The position numbers and the translations under genes were made by a program. Of a DNA stretch of 64,000 nucleotides, positions 33,846 through 45,135 are shown one piece after another; within the stretch, counting starts at the first letter, position 1; each line of letters starts with the position of its first letter. The notes under the pieces are model-generated. The model searched no databases, was not told where the DNA came from, and worked only from the letters and a program-made list of their open reading frames with translations. This stretch comes from Hermatobates lingyangjiaoensis (lineage: Eukaryota; Arthropoda; Insecta; Hemiptera; Hermatobatidae), in assembly GCA_026182355.1 (NCBI GenBank), contig JAPFBL010001929.1, positions 303,501-367,500 of the forward strand, written 5' to 3'.

Positions 33846-35015
33846 CTGAAACAGAAAAAAAAATAGTTTTTGTTAAGTAAATATATTTACACTGATTTGT
33901 ATCTAATATAAAGAAATATGGTTGAAAGGTTTTGAGAAGATCAAAATAAAGTCTCTATAAAACAAACAATTATCTCTAATAATTATTAACCTTTAACAAA
34001 AATAAAGTAAAATGTTCCAAAATGGTTCAAAAACTGAAATTTTTTTTTATTTTCATATTTTGTACTATAGTTATAATTTTATGAAATATGTAATTATAAT
34101 TATGTAATTATGTAATTATAATAATATGTAATGGCCTTTAAAACATGTAAACAAGTGAAAATATGAATTTTTTTCGAGATCAAAAAACCTAAATTACAAT
34201 AAAGTAAAATAGAAAAATAGATTTACATAGGCTCAATATATCTATATTATTGAAAATTTAAAAGCAATTTTTATAATAACTAACATTAAATTACAGTAAA
34301 GTAAAATGTCCAAAATGGGTTTAGGCTTGAAAACATGTAAATCCATTGTAAATTTGAAATTTTTTTTTAAGATTGCTATTTTTAATAAAGTGAAAACATA
34401 AATTATTTTTATGAGTTTCAATGAAGTTTTATGTCTTTTATTTTGAAATCGTTATAAATACGAAATGTAAGAAGTATTATACTTGATAAAGTATCTGGGT
34501 TTTCTAGTTCAAGCGAGGTAAGGACTGGTTTAGTGTGCGATAGATTTGATTTACTGCCGTGAAATTCTCTAGGTCTGGTAATAATTGCTTGTTATTCAAT
34601 ACAGTGAACCAATAGTGTTTTCCTAATCGATTTTGCGAAGACTAAAGAAGCCCATTGCGTTCAGTGTGGTTTAGAGAGAGCAGATCACTGGAGCGTGAAC
34701 GACGTCCTCTCCTGTGGAGAACCGAGCAACTTAGCAATAACAATAAACAACTCACAGTCTGATCTGTATCTTATTTACGTTTATCTCCTTCTCCGTACTA
34801 ACTTTTACATTATGATTTAGTGATATTAAATGTTCCGTTTATTTACATTGTGGCTGAACTGTGCAAATATATGTATTGAGAACCTGTTGAAACGGACTAG
34901 ATCTTTGTTTTCACTTAAAATAGAACTGGTTGAACTTGTGTATTATTTATGTTATATATTTAAGCATCAATTTTATCTATTATCATTATTTATAACAGTA
35001 ATATACAATTGGTGG
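33846..35015. other. Presumed intron or upstream DNA of the receptor gene
   Basis: Mostly AT-rich. A more balanced patch at 34480-34800 (CGTGAACGACGTCCTCTCC, GGAGAACCGAGCAACTTAG) looks like part of a repeat, perhaps an LTR end, but I cannot name it. The missing N-terminal exon was not recognised here. Confidence 0.4.
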
Positions 35016-35018
35016 AGG

Positions 35019-35345
35019 GGGGGGGGGCAGAGTTGCCTAGTGACTTGCGTGCTCGCCTCAGGAATGGTAGCTCCGGAGTTCAAAACCCACTCTGGCCCTT
35101 GATTTATTCACGTTGGAGGTGAATAAATCTGAGTATATCGTCCTTTGGAGAGGACGTTAAGCCGTCGGTCCTGAGCCTGTCAGGTACTCGTTAAAGTGCC
35201 AACTCTAAATACACCTAAGTTAAGAAAAATTATGACTCCCAATATAGAATCAATGTTCATTGTATGGTATAACAAAGGGTCAATGTTTGGCCTATGTGTG
35301 TTCCCTTGTGAGACTTACCACTGCAGCCTAACCTAGCACATAATT
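35019..35345 (+). mobile_element. tRNA-derived SINE, longer subfamily, after a G run
   Basis: An 11-G run leads into CAGAGTTGCCTAGTGACTTG, TAGCTCCGGAGTTCAAAACC, GTGAATAAATCTGAGTATA, GAGAGGACGTTAAGCCGTC and CAGGTACTCGTTAAAG. The tail differs from the 17011 type: GTTTGGCCTATGTGTGTTCC and GCAGCCTAACCTAGC. The same tail occurs at 49610-49695. Confidence 0.85.
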
Positions 35346-36150
35346 GGTGAGCCCAAGATGACTTGAACTCTCAAACTTCTTTGGATAAATCATCACATCT
35401 GGTATATTTCCTTGTGGTCTCCACCAGATTCGGATGACATCCATTTGAAAAGTTTAGTAGTAATCTTAGTACATACTTAGTGTGTCACTCAGTCAGTTGA
35501 TTTCGAGTGTTACCACTGATTTATCAATTTAGTCCTATATTAATCTTTTTATTATTTTATAGTTTTAATTATATTTATACATTAATTCCCGTCCTTTGGT
35601 CATTTCTGAAATGTTTCAAATTTTTTAGATGTTTAAAGAGTTTGTCTACTCATTAATTCTGTTCCATGAACTGTTTTTTTTTTATTCTTTAAAATTGTAA
35701 GAAGTTCGAAGTTGCGTAATTTGATTGATTCGTAATCACTATCCTTTGCGTTGTTTAATGTATAATAACGTCTTTAAAATTCTAAAAGAATTCCATTTTT
35801 TGCTTGTGTTATTTGTGAAGTTTTATAGTTCAGTTGCAGTTAGTTTCTGTTTTCCAACCTGATTTATGCAAACGCATGCAGTTCTTAACGTATTTTTTGA
35901 ATCCCAGTATTTTTAATTGGTTTATACTGTTTTGAGTTGGTCTTGTGTACATGAGATTTAGTGCGTTCCTTGTCACTTTCGTTTTGATGCCTTTCCTAGT
36001 AATTAAGGTAAACAAACTCACTCATCTGTAAACAAAACAAAAATTTTATTGATACTGGTTAGAATTATTCATTAATTCTATTCCAAAATGTGAAACAAAA
36101 GTACTCAATACTCACAACAGTGAGTATTAGGATTATAAATATATATATAT
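35346..36150. other. No recognised feature
   Basis: AT-rich. A - strand ORF at 35830-36021 contains basic residues and no motif that I can identify. Confidence 0.4.
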
Positions 36151-36278
36151 AATCAATGATCAAACAACAAAATGAAAAGGGAAAAAAGACTAAGACCTTT
36201 CAACTTCGTCAGAGTCAAAACCCCAACTTTTGTGGTTTGATCATTGATTGTTATTTCACGTGTTTATGTGAAATCTTG

Positions 36279-36280
<2 letters not shown>
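36151..36280. repeat. Repeat family A, foldback copy A7
   Basis: Reverse-sense part (AATCAATGATCAAACAAC ... TTCGTCAGAGTCAAAACCCC) to about 36229, then forward-sense TTGTGGTTTGATCATTGATTG to TTTCACGTGTTTATGTG. Internal parts of both arms are deleted. (TA)n lies on both sides. Confidence 0.85.

Positions 36281-36329
<49 letters not shown>
36281..36329. repeat. (TA)n microsatellite
   Basis: TA dinucleotides between family A copy A7 and the family B foldback. Confidence 0.95.
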
Positions 36330-36330
<1 letters not shown>

Positions 36331-36548
36331 CCAAATAAATGAAACGATTCCACGAGCTAAATAAACTATATTGACACAAAGAACACACAGAAATGAAACA
36401 GAAACTCACTACTATATTTCGATGTCCTCGTCATCAGGAAGATAGAAACGAGTCGCTACGCATCCTGCGGATGCGATGACGAGGACATCGAAATATAGTA
36501 GTGAGTTTCTGTTTCATTTCTGAGTGTTCTTTGTGTCAATATAGTTTA
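36330..36548. repeat. Repeat family B, foldback with PLE-type core
   Basis: Arms 36363-36435 and 36475-36547 are 73 bases each and nearly exact reverse complements, separated by 39 bases. Each arm carries (C/G)GATGACGAGGACATCGAAATAT and GTGAGT (36501-36506 on the + strand). The left arm on the - strand has the full CCTGATGACGA start. Related partial copies lie at 43837 and 44229. Confidence 0.9.
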
Positions 36549-37139
36549 TACATATATATTATTTTTTGAGCAGCTGTTGTTTGATGATCTGTATTTGTTG
36601 TTCCATATTATAGGTTTATACATAACACACATGAGTTTCATCACGTTGTAGAAATTTCCACGCTGTTATAGAGCGTTAGAAGTATTGTTCGAGTCCATTT
36701 CTCGACTTGTATCAGGGACTTGGGAGTATTAAGGCTCGCGAGCTTCTAGTACCGTCCCATCATTCACAGCTTTCTTGTTGATAGGTATTGCTGGTTCACG
36801 ATAGGTGTTTCCGCCTGCTTTTATATAAAAGAGTGAGAGCTATGAGAGTGTGCAGTAGCCCATATTATTTCAGAAAGGAGAAAAAATTAAACACAATAAT
36901 ATCCGACCATATTACTTTCAAACTGCTAAAGAAAATTTACTGTGTTATCCATATTAAGAATTTGGTTCTCTTAATTGTAGACGTTATGCTATATCTGGGG
37001 ATGTACCTATATAGAAGCTAACATAAAATCTACAATCAAGACTAAAACAATAAGAATTAAATAATGAAATGATGAAAACGCCATCCAGATTTCGCAGGGA
37101 ACAATCAATTTTGAGAGTATTAACAAAGGGATTAGGTGA
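36549..37139. other. Unassigned; TATA-like site at 36818
   Basis: The segment 36600-36870 is less AT-rich than its surroundings and contains TTTTATATAAAAGAGTGAGAG, a TATA-like sequence, followed by a short frame beginning MRVCSSPYYF. No splice-supported gene could be built. Confidence 0.3.
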
Positions 37140-37410
37140 AAGCTAGCAGGTAGCGAGGATGACCTTAGTATGGAAGATTATAGGTTCGGATCTTGGCCAG
37201 GACTTTATACTTTGCATTTAGGGTTAGGGGATGGAACATTTGGACAGAACATCCCTCGGAGAGGCTGTAAAGTCGTCGGGCCCCGAGTCTCTGCGGTGTC
37301 AGGTATTTGTAAAAGAATCATACTCGAATATACATAAGTAAGTATAATGTTGGACTCTCGATGTAGAATGAATCCTGAAATGTAGCCCACCCATGACTAT
37401 AATAGGTGCC
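37140..37410 (+). mobile_element. tRNA-derived SINE, diverged
   Basis: It retains GCTAGCAGGTAGCGAGGATG, TAGGTTCGGATCTTGGCC (B-box-like), CATCCCTCGGAGAGGCTGTAA, CGGTGTCAGGTATTTG and GGACTCTCGATGTAGAATG. Insertions in the middle separate it from the consensus. Confidence 0.7.
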
Positions 37411-37574
37411 AAATAATGAAAGAGCCACACTTTCCGTTCCAAGAACAACACGAAAAACTGAAACCTCTTGAAAATAGCATGCAACAGTTGTAGGAAAAAT
37501 ATTTATATACTTACTCAATAATACTTAAACCGATTGCGAATACAGACTCAGAGCTTAAATATGGAGAATATTGG

Positions 37575-38075
37575 GGAAAGTATTATGTTTCCACACAAAA
37601 AAGTTATTATAAAACTTTAACAACGCGTTTAGAATACTTGATGTGCTTCTTCAGGTTACATCTAAAAAAATATATGCATATATGATCTTTAGGAACATGG
37701 GGGCGAATCAAATGAAATTGAATTCAATATCTAACACTATTGAGTAATTACATGGGAAAAATTAAAATGGCTTATTAATACTTAACTTTAAACAACAAAC
37801 ATGTTCTTTATGTTGTTAAAACATGTTTCTGTATGTTGTTTAAAGTTAAGGTTTAATTAAGTCATTTTAATACTATTCTCATGTAATTACTAAATAGAGT
37901 CAGATATTGTAGTCAATTTCAATTAATTCACCTCGATGTTCCTGAAGCTCATATATGTATATATTTTGCAGATACAACCTGAAGAAGGACATCAAGTGTT
38001 GGAAAGGCGTTGTTAGTTTTTTTGTAATAAACTTTTTTGTTTGCATACATAATACTTTCTCCAATATAAGTAAAT
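37575..38075. repeat. Large foldback family F, copy F1 (~500 bp)
   Basis: The left part (ATTATGTTTCCACACAAAAAAG, AACAACGCGTTTAG, ACTTGATGTGCTTCTTCAGG, then ACTTTAAACAACA) is mirrored on the right (TGTTGTTTAAAGT, ACCTGAAGAAGGACATCAAG, AAAGGCGTTGTTAG, GCATACATAATAC). Each arm has a CCTGAAGAAG...GGAAAGGCGTTG-like core reminiscent of the hammerhead layout. A second copy is at 53100. Confidence 0.8.
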
Positions 38076-39325
38076 ACCACGCTATAACAGATTGTACAAG
38101 TAATGAATATGGAGAATAGTTAAGAGTTCCAACATTTTTAGAATTCTAAACTTCTACTCCAAAAAAACTTCGCAAAAATGTTCGAGCACCCTTCTACCAT
38201 CAATAATGATATGAATATTCCTTTTATTTAAGAAGTTATCAGATCTAGGTAAGGGTAGCTCTATCAATCATTATCCGCATCTTGCATCAGATATCCATCA
38301 ACAACAATCCACTGGGTCCCTACTGATCCTACTCTAAGACTGAAGAGATGTTGCTTCCAGAGGTCAAGAGATCAACTGAACAATGATAACCGATAAGGCT
38401 AGTTAAATTCATATTTTTAAGTGATCATTAATAAGTTTGTAAGAAGTGACTGCTGCCAGTGAGTACTTTTTACCACACTTATTTCTACAATGACTATAAT
38501 GAATCACGTTTTGGTTATTACAGGTTCAAATCAAGTTCTCAGTGCTGACGTTTAATTTTATTTAAAATTAAGACGTAGGCCTTTGGTAAATTTGATTTAA
38601 ACAACCATCAAAAAAGTTTGGTAAAAGTACGAAAGTTTGCAGAAGGTGTTAAGTTGAAACTAAGACACCTGTTTCGTTCTTCAGTCGGACCCCTTTGCGT
38701 AACCAGTGAACTAGCGAATTTCACTTCCTACCAAGACTTGTCCTTCCTTCTAGCATCTAACGCCTATGACTTCTACACTCCTTAGCCCGTGCTCTATTCA
38801 ACATAGTATGATATTAAATGATAAATAAATCATGTCTTAATACAACTTATATATTTCATTAACTATGAAATAATTCGTAACAAATTGGATTAACACTATT
38901 TGTTATTGGTTGATTAAAATGATTTTTAATTGTAATATATTATACCAAATAATATATTGGTATAATATATTATACCAATATATTATTATACCATATATTA
39001 GTATATTATCTTACCAATATATTATAACCCAATATATTATTTTGGGTTTATATAAGAAGAAATATGGGTTTTTATGAGGATATTAGAAGACTGTCTCCTG
39101 ACAGTCTTACGAATAGAAGCTTTATATATCAAAGATTTAAATCCCTCAATTAATGGCCAGACATGCGATATGGGTTTAATACCAAGCATGAAAATTTTTG
39201 AAAGCAGTTACAAGATGAATAGGGATGCTAATTGATTGGCTTAAGACAGGATGAAAAACTGTTTTATATTTAGTAACTTGTTTGGACCTGCTAACTTTTA
39301 TTTATATTCATTAGTTTATTTCAAA
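38076..39325. other. Intergenic or intron DNA with an AT tandem tract
   Basis: No gene. At 38930-39055, AATATATTATACCAA units and their reverse complements form a palindromic tandem tract. Around 38520-38600, GTTCTCAGTGCTGACGTTTA resembles a decayed relative of the repeat at 44400-44520. Confidence 0.45.
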
Positions 39326-40731
39326 ACTAGCAAATGTACCCGTCTTTGACGGAATCAAAAATTCTATTATACTTGGTATTCCAAAATATCAATTATAGTT
39401 TATTACTAACACTATAATTAGAAATTATAGAATAGTAGAAAACACCATTATTAGTACAGTGTTAAACAAATGCCTCTGTATACACTACAAAAGCTGTCTG
39501 TCCTTCAGGTTCATGGAAGAACAATCAGTTGAAACCTCTGACTATTGAGCAAGTAAACTACAGTTGACCATGTGAGAAAAACATGGTTTCGCTAACTTGA
39601 ATTCCTGCGTTAGATAAAGTCTCCCTTTGCGACTTAGTTAACGTCATTGAGAAATAGACTCTGACGGGACTTTGCAATCATTTGAAACAGACAGTGGCTC
39701 GGAATCAATGGTATGCGTGGTATACACACAGACTCCCCAATACCACATCCAGTCATTATGTCCGCCTCTATGGCATATCTGTGTAGAGCACGAACTCAGA
39801 GTCGTGTCCCGTTGCACAGTTTTTGGGGCACTCATGTTTCGTAACATGAAATTTGTTACTGCTATAAATTGCAGCATCATTGGTGATCCTACTTTAAGTT
39901 TTTACTCATGAGCAAGCAGTCCAGGAGAAATAAATTCAGAGTCAAGAAATTCAATTAGATTATGAACTGCTTCTTCATCACTAATCCATTCTCTTTACTG
40001 ACTTGTAAGTTCTTTCCTCGGTAAGATATAGCGTAAGAACTTGTTTGTTGATTTTTTCTGCCTGTTCGTATTAAGAGTTGAGAATTGCTCGTTTCAAAAC
40101 TATTTATTTGTAATAGATAGTACATCATCAAGTCTGGGAAACACCTTTTAAAACATGTCGAATACGCAATATATTCATATGCTCCAATGAAATTAAAATC
40201 AACTAACAATACCTACTTGCTCCACCTGTGTATTTTCAAAACAAACTTGTCTGTGAAGTTAGGAAAATACGCTTAAAGCCCTATAACTTCGTTTCTGTAC
40301 TTAATTATGAATCTATTTAGAACCCATATTTTAAGTTAGGCATACACAAATCCAGTGTCAAAGTTTCAGCTCGCCATGTCTTATGGTGGCTGAGTTTACT
40401 TGTGACAAACGTTTTTGCTTTAAACGTCCATAACTTCACTTCTACGTTGAATTTCCAAATAATTTAGAGCCTATATTTTAAGTTAGACCTACCCAAATCT
40501 ACTGTAAAAGTTTCAGCTTTATATGTCTTATGGTAACTGAGTTTACTTGTGACAAAGTTTTGCGGACAAACAGACAAACCGACAAACCGACAAACCGACA
40601 AACCGACAGACATTTTTCTAAGGGTGGATTCGGTTTCTCCAATGTATGAATCGTAAAGAAAACTTGAATTGAGTCAGTTCTAAGCAATGTACAGACAAAA
40701 TCATTATTTTATTTATATAGATTGTTTAAAT
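39326..40731 (+). mobile_element. Unclassified dispersed repeat E, copy E1
   Basis: It starts TAGCAAATGTACCCGTCTTTGACGGAATC and ends TTTATTTATATAGATT. It is collinear with E3 at 41832-43275 at high identity over its whole length. Internal ORFs (for example 39672-39911) appear in both copies but are short and interrupted. An 8-base tandem GACAAACC lies at 40565-40610. The ends suggest a non-autonomous retroelement. No protein domain was recognised. Confidence 0.75.
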
Positions 40732-40849
40732 TGTTTCATTGTTTTTTCAAAATTTTAACATTTCCAAATTTTGAAAAATGTAAGACCCAACTTGACGATA
40801 CTTGGAATAGTCAGTCGAAAGCTAGTTTGTAGATAATGGTCTTGTAAGT

Positions 40850-41095
40850 TATGTTAAATTCTTTACCTGTGATGTTAGTTTTCACTTGTATTAAAATGTT
40901 GATATCTATTAAAATGTTTCAAAAAAGTGTCTCAATGTCCTTTGGAAAACTTATTTGGGAATTACAACCTTCTATCCGTAAGACTGTCAGGAGACTGGAA
41001 CAGCTTAGTTTGAAAGTCGTTAATGCCGAAGCTGCGGTACATTTCAACAAAATATGCCTCCAAGAAGATTTGCTGCCAACCTATACTAATATATA
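40850..41095 (+). mobile_element. PLE-like N-terminal coding fragment
   Basis: A frame with SFGKLIWELQPSIRKTVRRL, EQLSLKVVNAEAAVHFNK and ICLQEDLLPTYTNIY. It resembles SFGELLYILPERWKSIVRKL upstream of the PLE at 47053 and the basic N-terminal region of PLE proteins, in which short helices precede a CL.E.LLP.(Y/F)TNI-like stretch. Repeat E2 begins immediately after, so the fragment is cut. Confidence 0.4.
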
Positions 41096-41099
41096 TATA

Positions 41100-41437
41100 C
41101 TAGCAAACGTACCCGTCTTTGACGGAATCAAAAATTCTATTATACTTGGTATTCCAAAATTTCAATTATAGTATTATACTAATACTACAATTAGAAGTTA
41201 TAGAATAGTAGAAAATACCATTATTAGTACAGTGCTAAAAAAAAGCCTCTGTATACAAAGATTAGATTTTAAGTTAGACATACACAAATCTACAATCAAT
41301 GTTTCAGCTTTATATGTCTTATGGTAGCAATATTTTGTGGACAAACCGACAGACAGAAATTATTCTAAGGGTACATGTGGCTACTCTGAAGTATGAAACG
41401 TAAAGAAAACTTGAAATGAGTTAGTTCTAATTAACGT
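41100..41437 (+). mobile_element. Repeat E, internally deleted copy E2
   Basis: It has the same TAGCAAACGTACCCGTCTTT start and the TATGAAACGTAAAGAAAACTTG / GAGTTAGTTCTAA end as E1 and E3, but lacks about 1.1 kb of the middle. Confidence 0.8.
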
Positions 41438-41439
41438 GC

Positions 41440-41830
41440 TCCCAGTCAAAAGCTAGCACGCAAGCCACTGGGCTACTCTGGTTCCATACCTTACTTTATT
41501 ACCAGTGTTTATATTACGCAAATATTAAATTAAAAAAAAATATTTTTGTTGTGTTTATTTATAATACATTTGCACTACTGTCATCGGCGAGCAAGCAAGC
41601 TACTGGCAACCCTGGCTAGATCCCTTTACTTTATTACCATCTTTTATATTATCCACATTTTAAATTCAAAAAAATATTTGTTTGTTACATTTATTTATAA
41701 TACATTTGCACTACTGTCATCGGCGATCACGCAAGCCACTGGGCTACTCTGGTCCCATACCTTACATTATTACCAGTGTTTTATTAAGCAAATATTAAAT
41801 TAAAAAAAGGTTGAGAGTTATATATAATAC
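41440..41830. repeat. Three tandem copies of a ~130 bp unit containing a SINE head
   Basis: CACGCAAGCCACTGGGCTACTCTGG (41459-41483, reverse complement of the SINE A-box region) recurs diverged at about 41591 and exactly at about 41730. Each is followed by CTTTATTACCA.TTTTATAT. ATACATTTGCACTACTGTCATCGG appears before the second and third. Confidence 0.7.
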
Positions 41831-41831
41831 A

Positions 41832-43275
41832 TAGCAAACGTACCCGTCTTTGACGGAATCAGAAGTTCCTGTTTTGGTTTATTGCCGTGTGCCTATTGCC
41901 TTTCGGCTATACCACGGAGGAATCAGAAGTTCCGTCATTTTTGGTATTTCAAAATGTCATTAGAAATTATAGAATAGTAGAAAATACCATTATTACTACA
42001 GTGTTAAACAAATGCCTCCAGCTTATACACTACATTAGCTGTCTGTCCTTCAGGTTCATGGTAGAAGAAAGAGTTGAAACCTCTGACCGTTGAGCATGTA
42101 AACTACATTTGACCATGTGAGAAAAACTTGGTTTTGCTACCTTGTATTCCTGCGTTAGATGAAGTCTCCCTTTGCGACTTAGTTAACGTCATTGCGAAAT
42201 AGACTCTGACCCGACTTTGCAATCATTTCAACGTAAACAGACAGTGGCTCGGAATCAATGGTATGTGAAGTATACACACAGACTCCCCAATACTACATCC
42301 AGTCATTATGTCCGCCTCTATGGCATATCTGTGTAGAGCACGAACTCAGAGTCGTGTCCCGTTGCACAGTTTTGGGGCACTCATGTTTCGTAACATGAAA
42401 TTTGTTACTGCTACTAAATTGCAGCATCATTGGTGCTCCTACTTTAAGTTTTTACTCATGAGCAGGCAGTCCAGGAGAAATAAATTCAGAGTCAAGAAAT
42501 TCAATTAGATAATGAACTGCTTCTTCGTCACTAATCCAATCTCTTTACTGACTTGTAAGTTCTTTCCTCGGATTCATATAGCGTAAGAACTTGTTTGTTG
42601 ATTTTTCCTCCCTGTTCATATTAAGAGTTGAGAATTGCTCGTTTACAAAACATTTATTCTCAATAGATAGTACATCCTTAACTCTGTGAAACACCATTTC
42701 AATGATGTCAAATACGCAATATATTCATATGCTCAATTGAAATTAAAATCAACTAACAATACCTACTTGCCACACCTGTGTATTTTCAAAACAAACTTGT
42801 CTGTGAAGTTAGGAAAATACAGCTAAAAGCCCCATAACTTCGCTTCTGTACTGAATTAATAATCTATTTAGAGCCCATATTTTAAGTTAGGCACACACAA
42901 ATCCAGTGTCAATGTTTCAGCTCGCTATGTCTTATGGTGGCTGAGTTTACTTGTGACAAACATTTTTGCGTTAAACGTCCATAACTTCACTTCTACGTTG
43001 AATTTCCAATCAATTCATAGCCTATATTTTAAGTTAGACCTACACAAATCTACTGTAAAAGTTTCAGCTTTATATGTCTTATGGTAGCTGAGTTTACCTG
43101 TGACAAAGTTTTGCGGACAAACCGACAAACCGACAAACCGACAAACCGACAAACCGACAGAAATTTTTCTAAGGGTGGATTCGGTTTCTCCAATGTATGA
43201 AACGTAAAGAAAACTTGAAATGAGTCAGTTCTAAGCAATGTACAGACAAAATCATTATTTTATTTATAAAGATAT
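41832..43275 (+). mobile_element. Unclassified dispersed repeat E, copy E3
   Basis: Full-length relative of E1, from TAGCAAACGTACCCGTCTTTG to TTTATTTATAAAGAT. It carries a small extra insertion near 41867-41935, in which AATCAGAAGTTCCGT is repeated on both sides, and five GACAAACC units at about 43115-43158. Confidence 0.75.
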
Positions 43276-43836
43276 ATAATTGTGTAAAGTTTGTTGAGAG
43301 CGAAAAAGAGAATATTGAAAACCAGAATAAGCAAACTGATATTGAAATTGGATAGGGAAGGCTGAAAGCGGAAGCTTCAAAGCAAGACCGTTAGAGGGGA
43401 ATGTTCACATCCAAACAATATGAGATATACTCAATATGAACAGTACATTTTGCAATTTTATGAGATAGGTAGTCAACTTCATCTAACCAAAACCCAATCG
43501 GATTATTCATAATGAAACAATAACGAATAAAAAATAATAAAAATACAAATAATCAATTAAAAAATTATACAAAAAAAGAAGAAACACCAAAACAAAAGGT
43601 AGCAAAAAACAATAAGGAAACGAATTAACAATAAAAAATAAAAAAAAGAATAAGAGAGAATAATATATTAGATAGAGGGAAATTAGGGCGTAAAAATAAT
43701 AAGAACAAAAGGGGAAAGGACAAAATAAGCAGGTACAACACACTGGTAAGGAAGGAGAGATATGCACGGGAAATGCAAGTGGCTTAGGCGGCAACAACAA
43801 AACTACAAAGGCGGTGAACAGTCCACAAGAAAACAA
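43276..43836. other. Unassigned, A-rich
   Basis: 43505-43690 is strongly A-rich. The - strand ORF 43507-43836 is a Phe/Leu-rich translation of that tract and is not supported. Confidence 0.45.
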
Positions 43837-43980
43837 TTAAATGAAACGATTCCACGAACTAAATAAACAACCTTGACGTACAGAACACTCAGAAATGAAA
43901 CAGAAACTCACTACTATATTTCGATACTCTCGTCATCAGGAGAATAGAAACGAGTCGCTTCGCAGGCAGACACGACTCCT
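43837..43980 (-). repeat. Repeat family B, single-arm copy
   Basis: It matches the left arm of the foldback at 36330 (AATGAAACGATTCCACGA, CAGAAATGAAACAGAAACTC, ACTACTATATTTCGATACTC, TCGTCATCAGGAG, GAAACGAGTCGCT) and ends in a different spacer. Confidence 0.85.
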
Positions 43981-44003
43981 GATATTATATTGGTGTATAT
44001 AAA

Positions 44004-44217
44004 AAGATTTCACATAAACACGTGAAATAACAATCAATGATCAAACCACAATAAGAAAATGGGAAAACAAGACTAAGACCTTTCAACCGTAACAAGCGGT
44101 CTTCGTCAGAGTCAAAAAGTTTCAGTTGGGTTTTTGACTCTGACGAAGCCGCTTGTTGCGGTTGAAAGATCTTAGTCTTGTTTTCCCATTTTCTTATTGT
44201 GGTTTGATCATTGATTG
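44004..44217. repeat. Repeat family A, palindromic copy A8
   Basis: Reverse arm to about 44117, a short spacer AGTTTCAGTTGGG, then the forward arm. The forward core reads CTGACGAAGCCGCTTGTTGC, lacking one base of GACC, while the reverse arm is intact. Confidence 0.9.
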
Positions 44218-44228
44218 GTGTATATATA

Positions 44229-44340
44229 AATAACCAATTAGATGAAACGATTCTTCTAACTGAATAAACTAGATTTTTAAAAGAACAGACAGAAAAGAAA
44301 TCACTGAACTCACTACTATATTTCGATGTCCTCGTCGTTA
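44229..44340 (-). repeat. Repeat family B, truncated copy
   Basis: AACCAATTAGATGAAACGATT ... ACTCACTACTATATTTCGAT, then GTCCTCGTCG, cut by (TA)n. Diverged relative to the copy at 36330. Confidence 0.8.
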
Positions 44341-44349
44341 TATATATAT

Positions 44350-44525
44350 TGATAAAAGTATCGACCGTGGAATAGAAACAAAACTATAGTTTATCGGGAC
44401 TAGGTCAGTTCTTTAGGTTCAAATTAAACTCTCATTGCCAACGTTTCGGTCTTTATTTAAAACCTTTTTCATAGGCAGAAGTATACATTTTGAAACAGAA
44501 AAACTAAGTATTACATTACAAAGTA
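44350..44525 (-). repeat. PLE-type terminal repeat, family G
   Basis: On the - strand, CCTATGAAAAAGGTTTTAAA, then TAAAGACCGAAACGTTGGC, then an AATGAGAGTTTAA step. The far end, ATTGATAAAAGTATCGACCG, recurs in reverse complement at about 48570-48608, next to the PLE at 46631. Confidence 0.6.
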
Positions 44526-44811
44526 TTTTGCAAAGAAAAAAATTATGTGGATTTTAACAACTGTAGTCTGAATGAACACGTGACACTGAATGTAACGTCA
44601 AAACTGAGAAATCAAAACAAAATTAATTTAACAAAAGAGAAAAAATGTACTCAGAAGAAGCAAAAACGTTTCTGTCATTTGATTTTTACGCAGAAAATCT
44701 GAATGAGGACCACTCCTGTTTTATTTATCACATTGTATACTAATAGCCCATCCAAACTGTAAACATTTCATCAAAAGATTAATCCAACTATATTAATCTG
44801 AAAGCTTACAA

Positions 44812-45135
44812 TTATTTCATTGAATTACCATTATTTAAACGGATGCAGAGGTTATTTAAAAGGCTTTTAAAGCAGGTCAAGAAAGCGATGGCTATCTTGG
44901 CGTCATTAATGATTTTTCCCAAGCTAACTAATCTAGAAACATTTTCGAATATAACTTTCATGTGGATGAGTCTGGAAAGGTTGCTAATCAAGATTCCAGT
45001 CGTGACGTAGACGTTGCCAATGACGTCAATGGGAGGCAGTATTCGCGAACCTGTTTTAATTGACATACCTCTTCTGTAGAAGACTTCACCGTTTTTCATT
45101 GCAATAATCTTCAACATAAATCCTTTTTGCGCCAT
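44812..45135 (-). CDS. ORF of unknown function, 107 residues
   Basis: An uninterrupted frame starting MAQKGFMLKIIAMKNGEVF and containing RRGMSIKTGSRILPPIDVIG and NLSRLIHMKVIFENVSRLV. Base composition is higher in G+C than the flanking AT-rich DNA, which argues for selection or a younger insertion. There is no signal peptide or membrane segment. It lies 11 kb upstream of the first receptor exon found, on the same strand. I considered it as the receptor's N-terminal exon, but it lacks the expected first membrane segment. GTAATT near its 3' end could be a donor, making this an exon of a larger gene. Function is not assigned. Confidence 0.3.
   Translation of the reverse strand: MAQKGFMLKIIAMKNGEVFYRRGMSIKTGSRILPPIDVIGNVYVTTGILISNLSRLIHMKVIFENVSRLVSLGKIINDAKIAIAFLTCFKSLLNNLCIRLNNGNSMK

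Noticed and set aside
44812..45135. N-terminal exon of the scavenger receptor
   Set aside because: It lacks the expected first membrane segment and family motifs; kept only as an ORF of unknown function.
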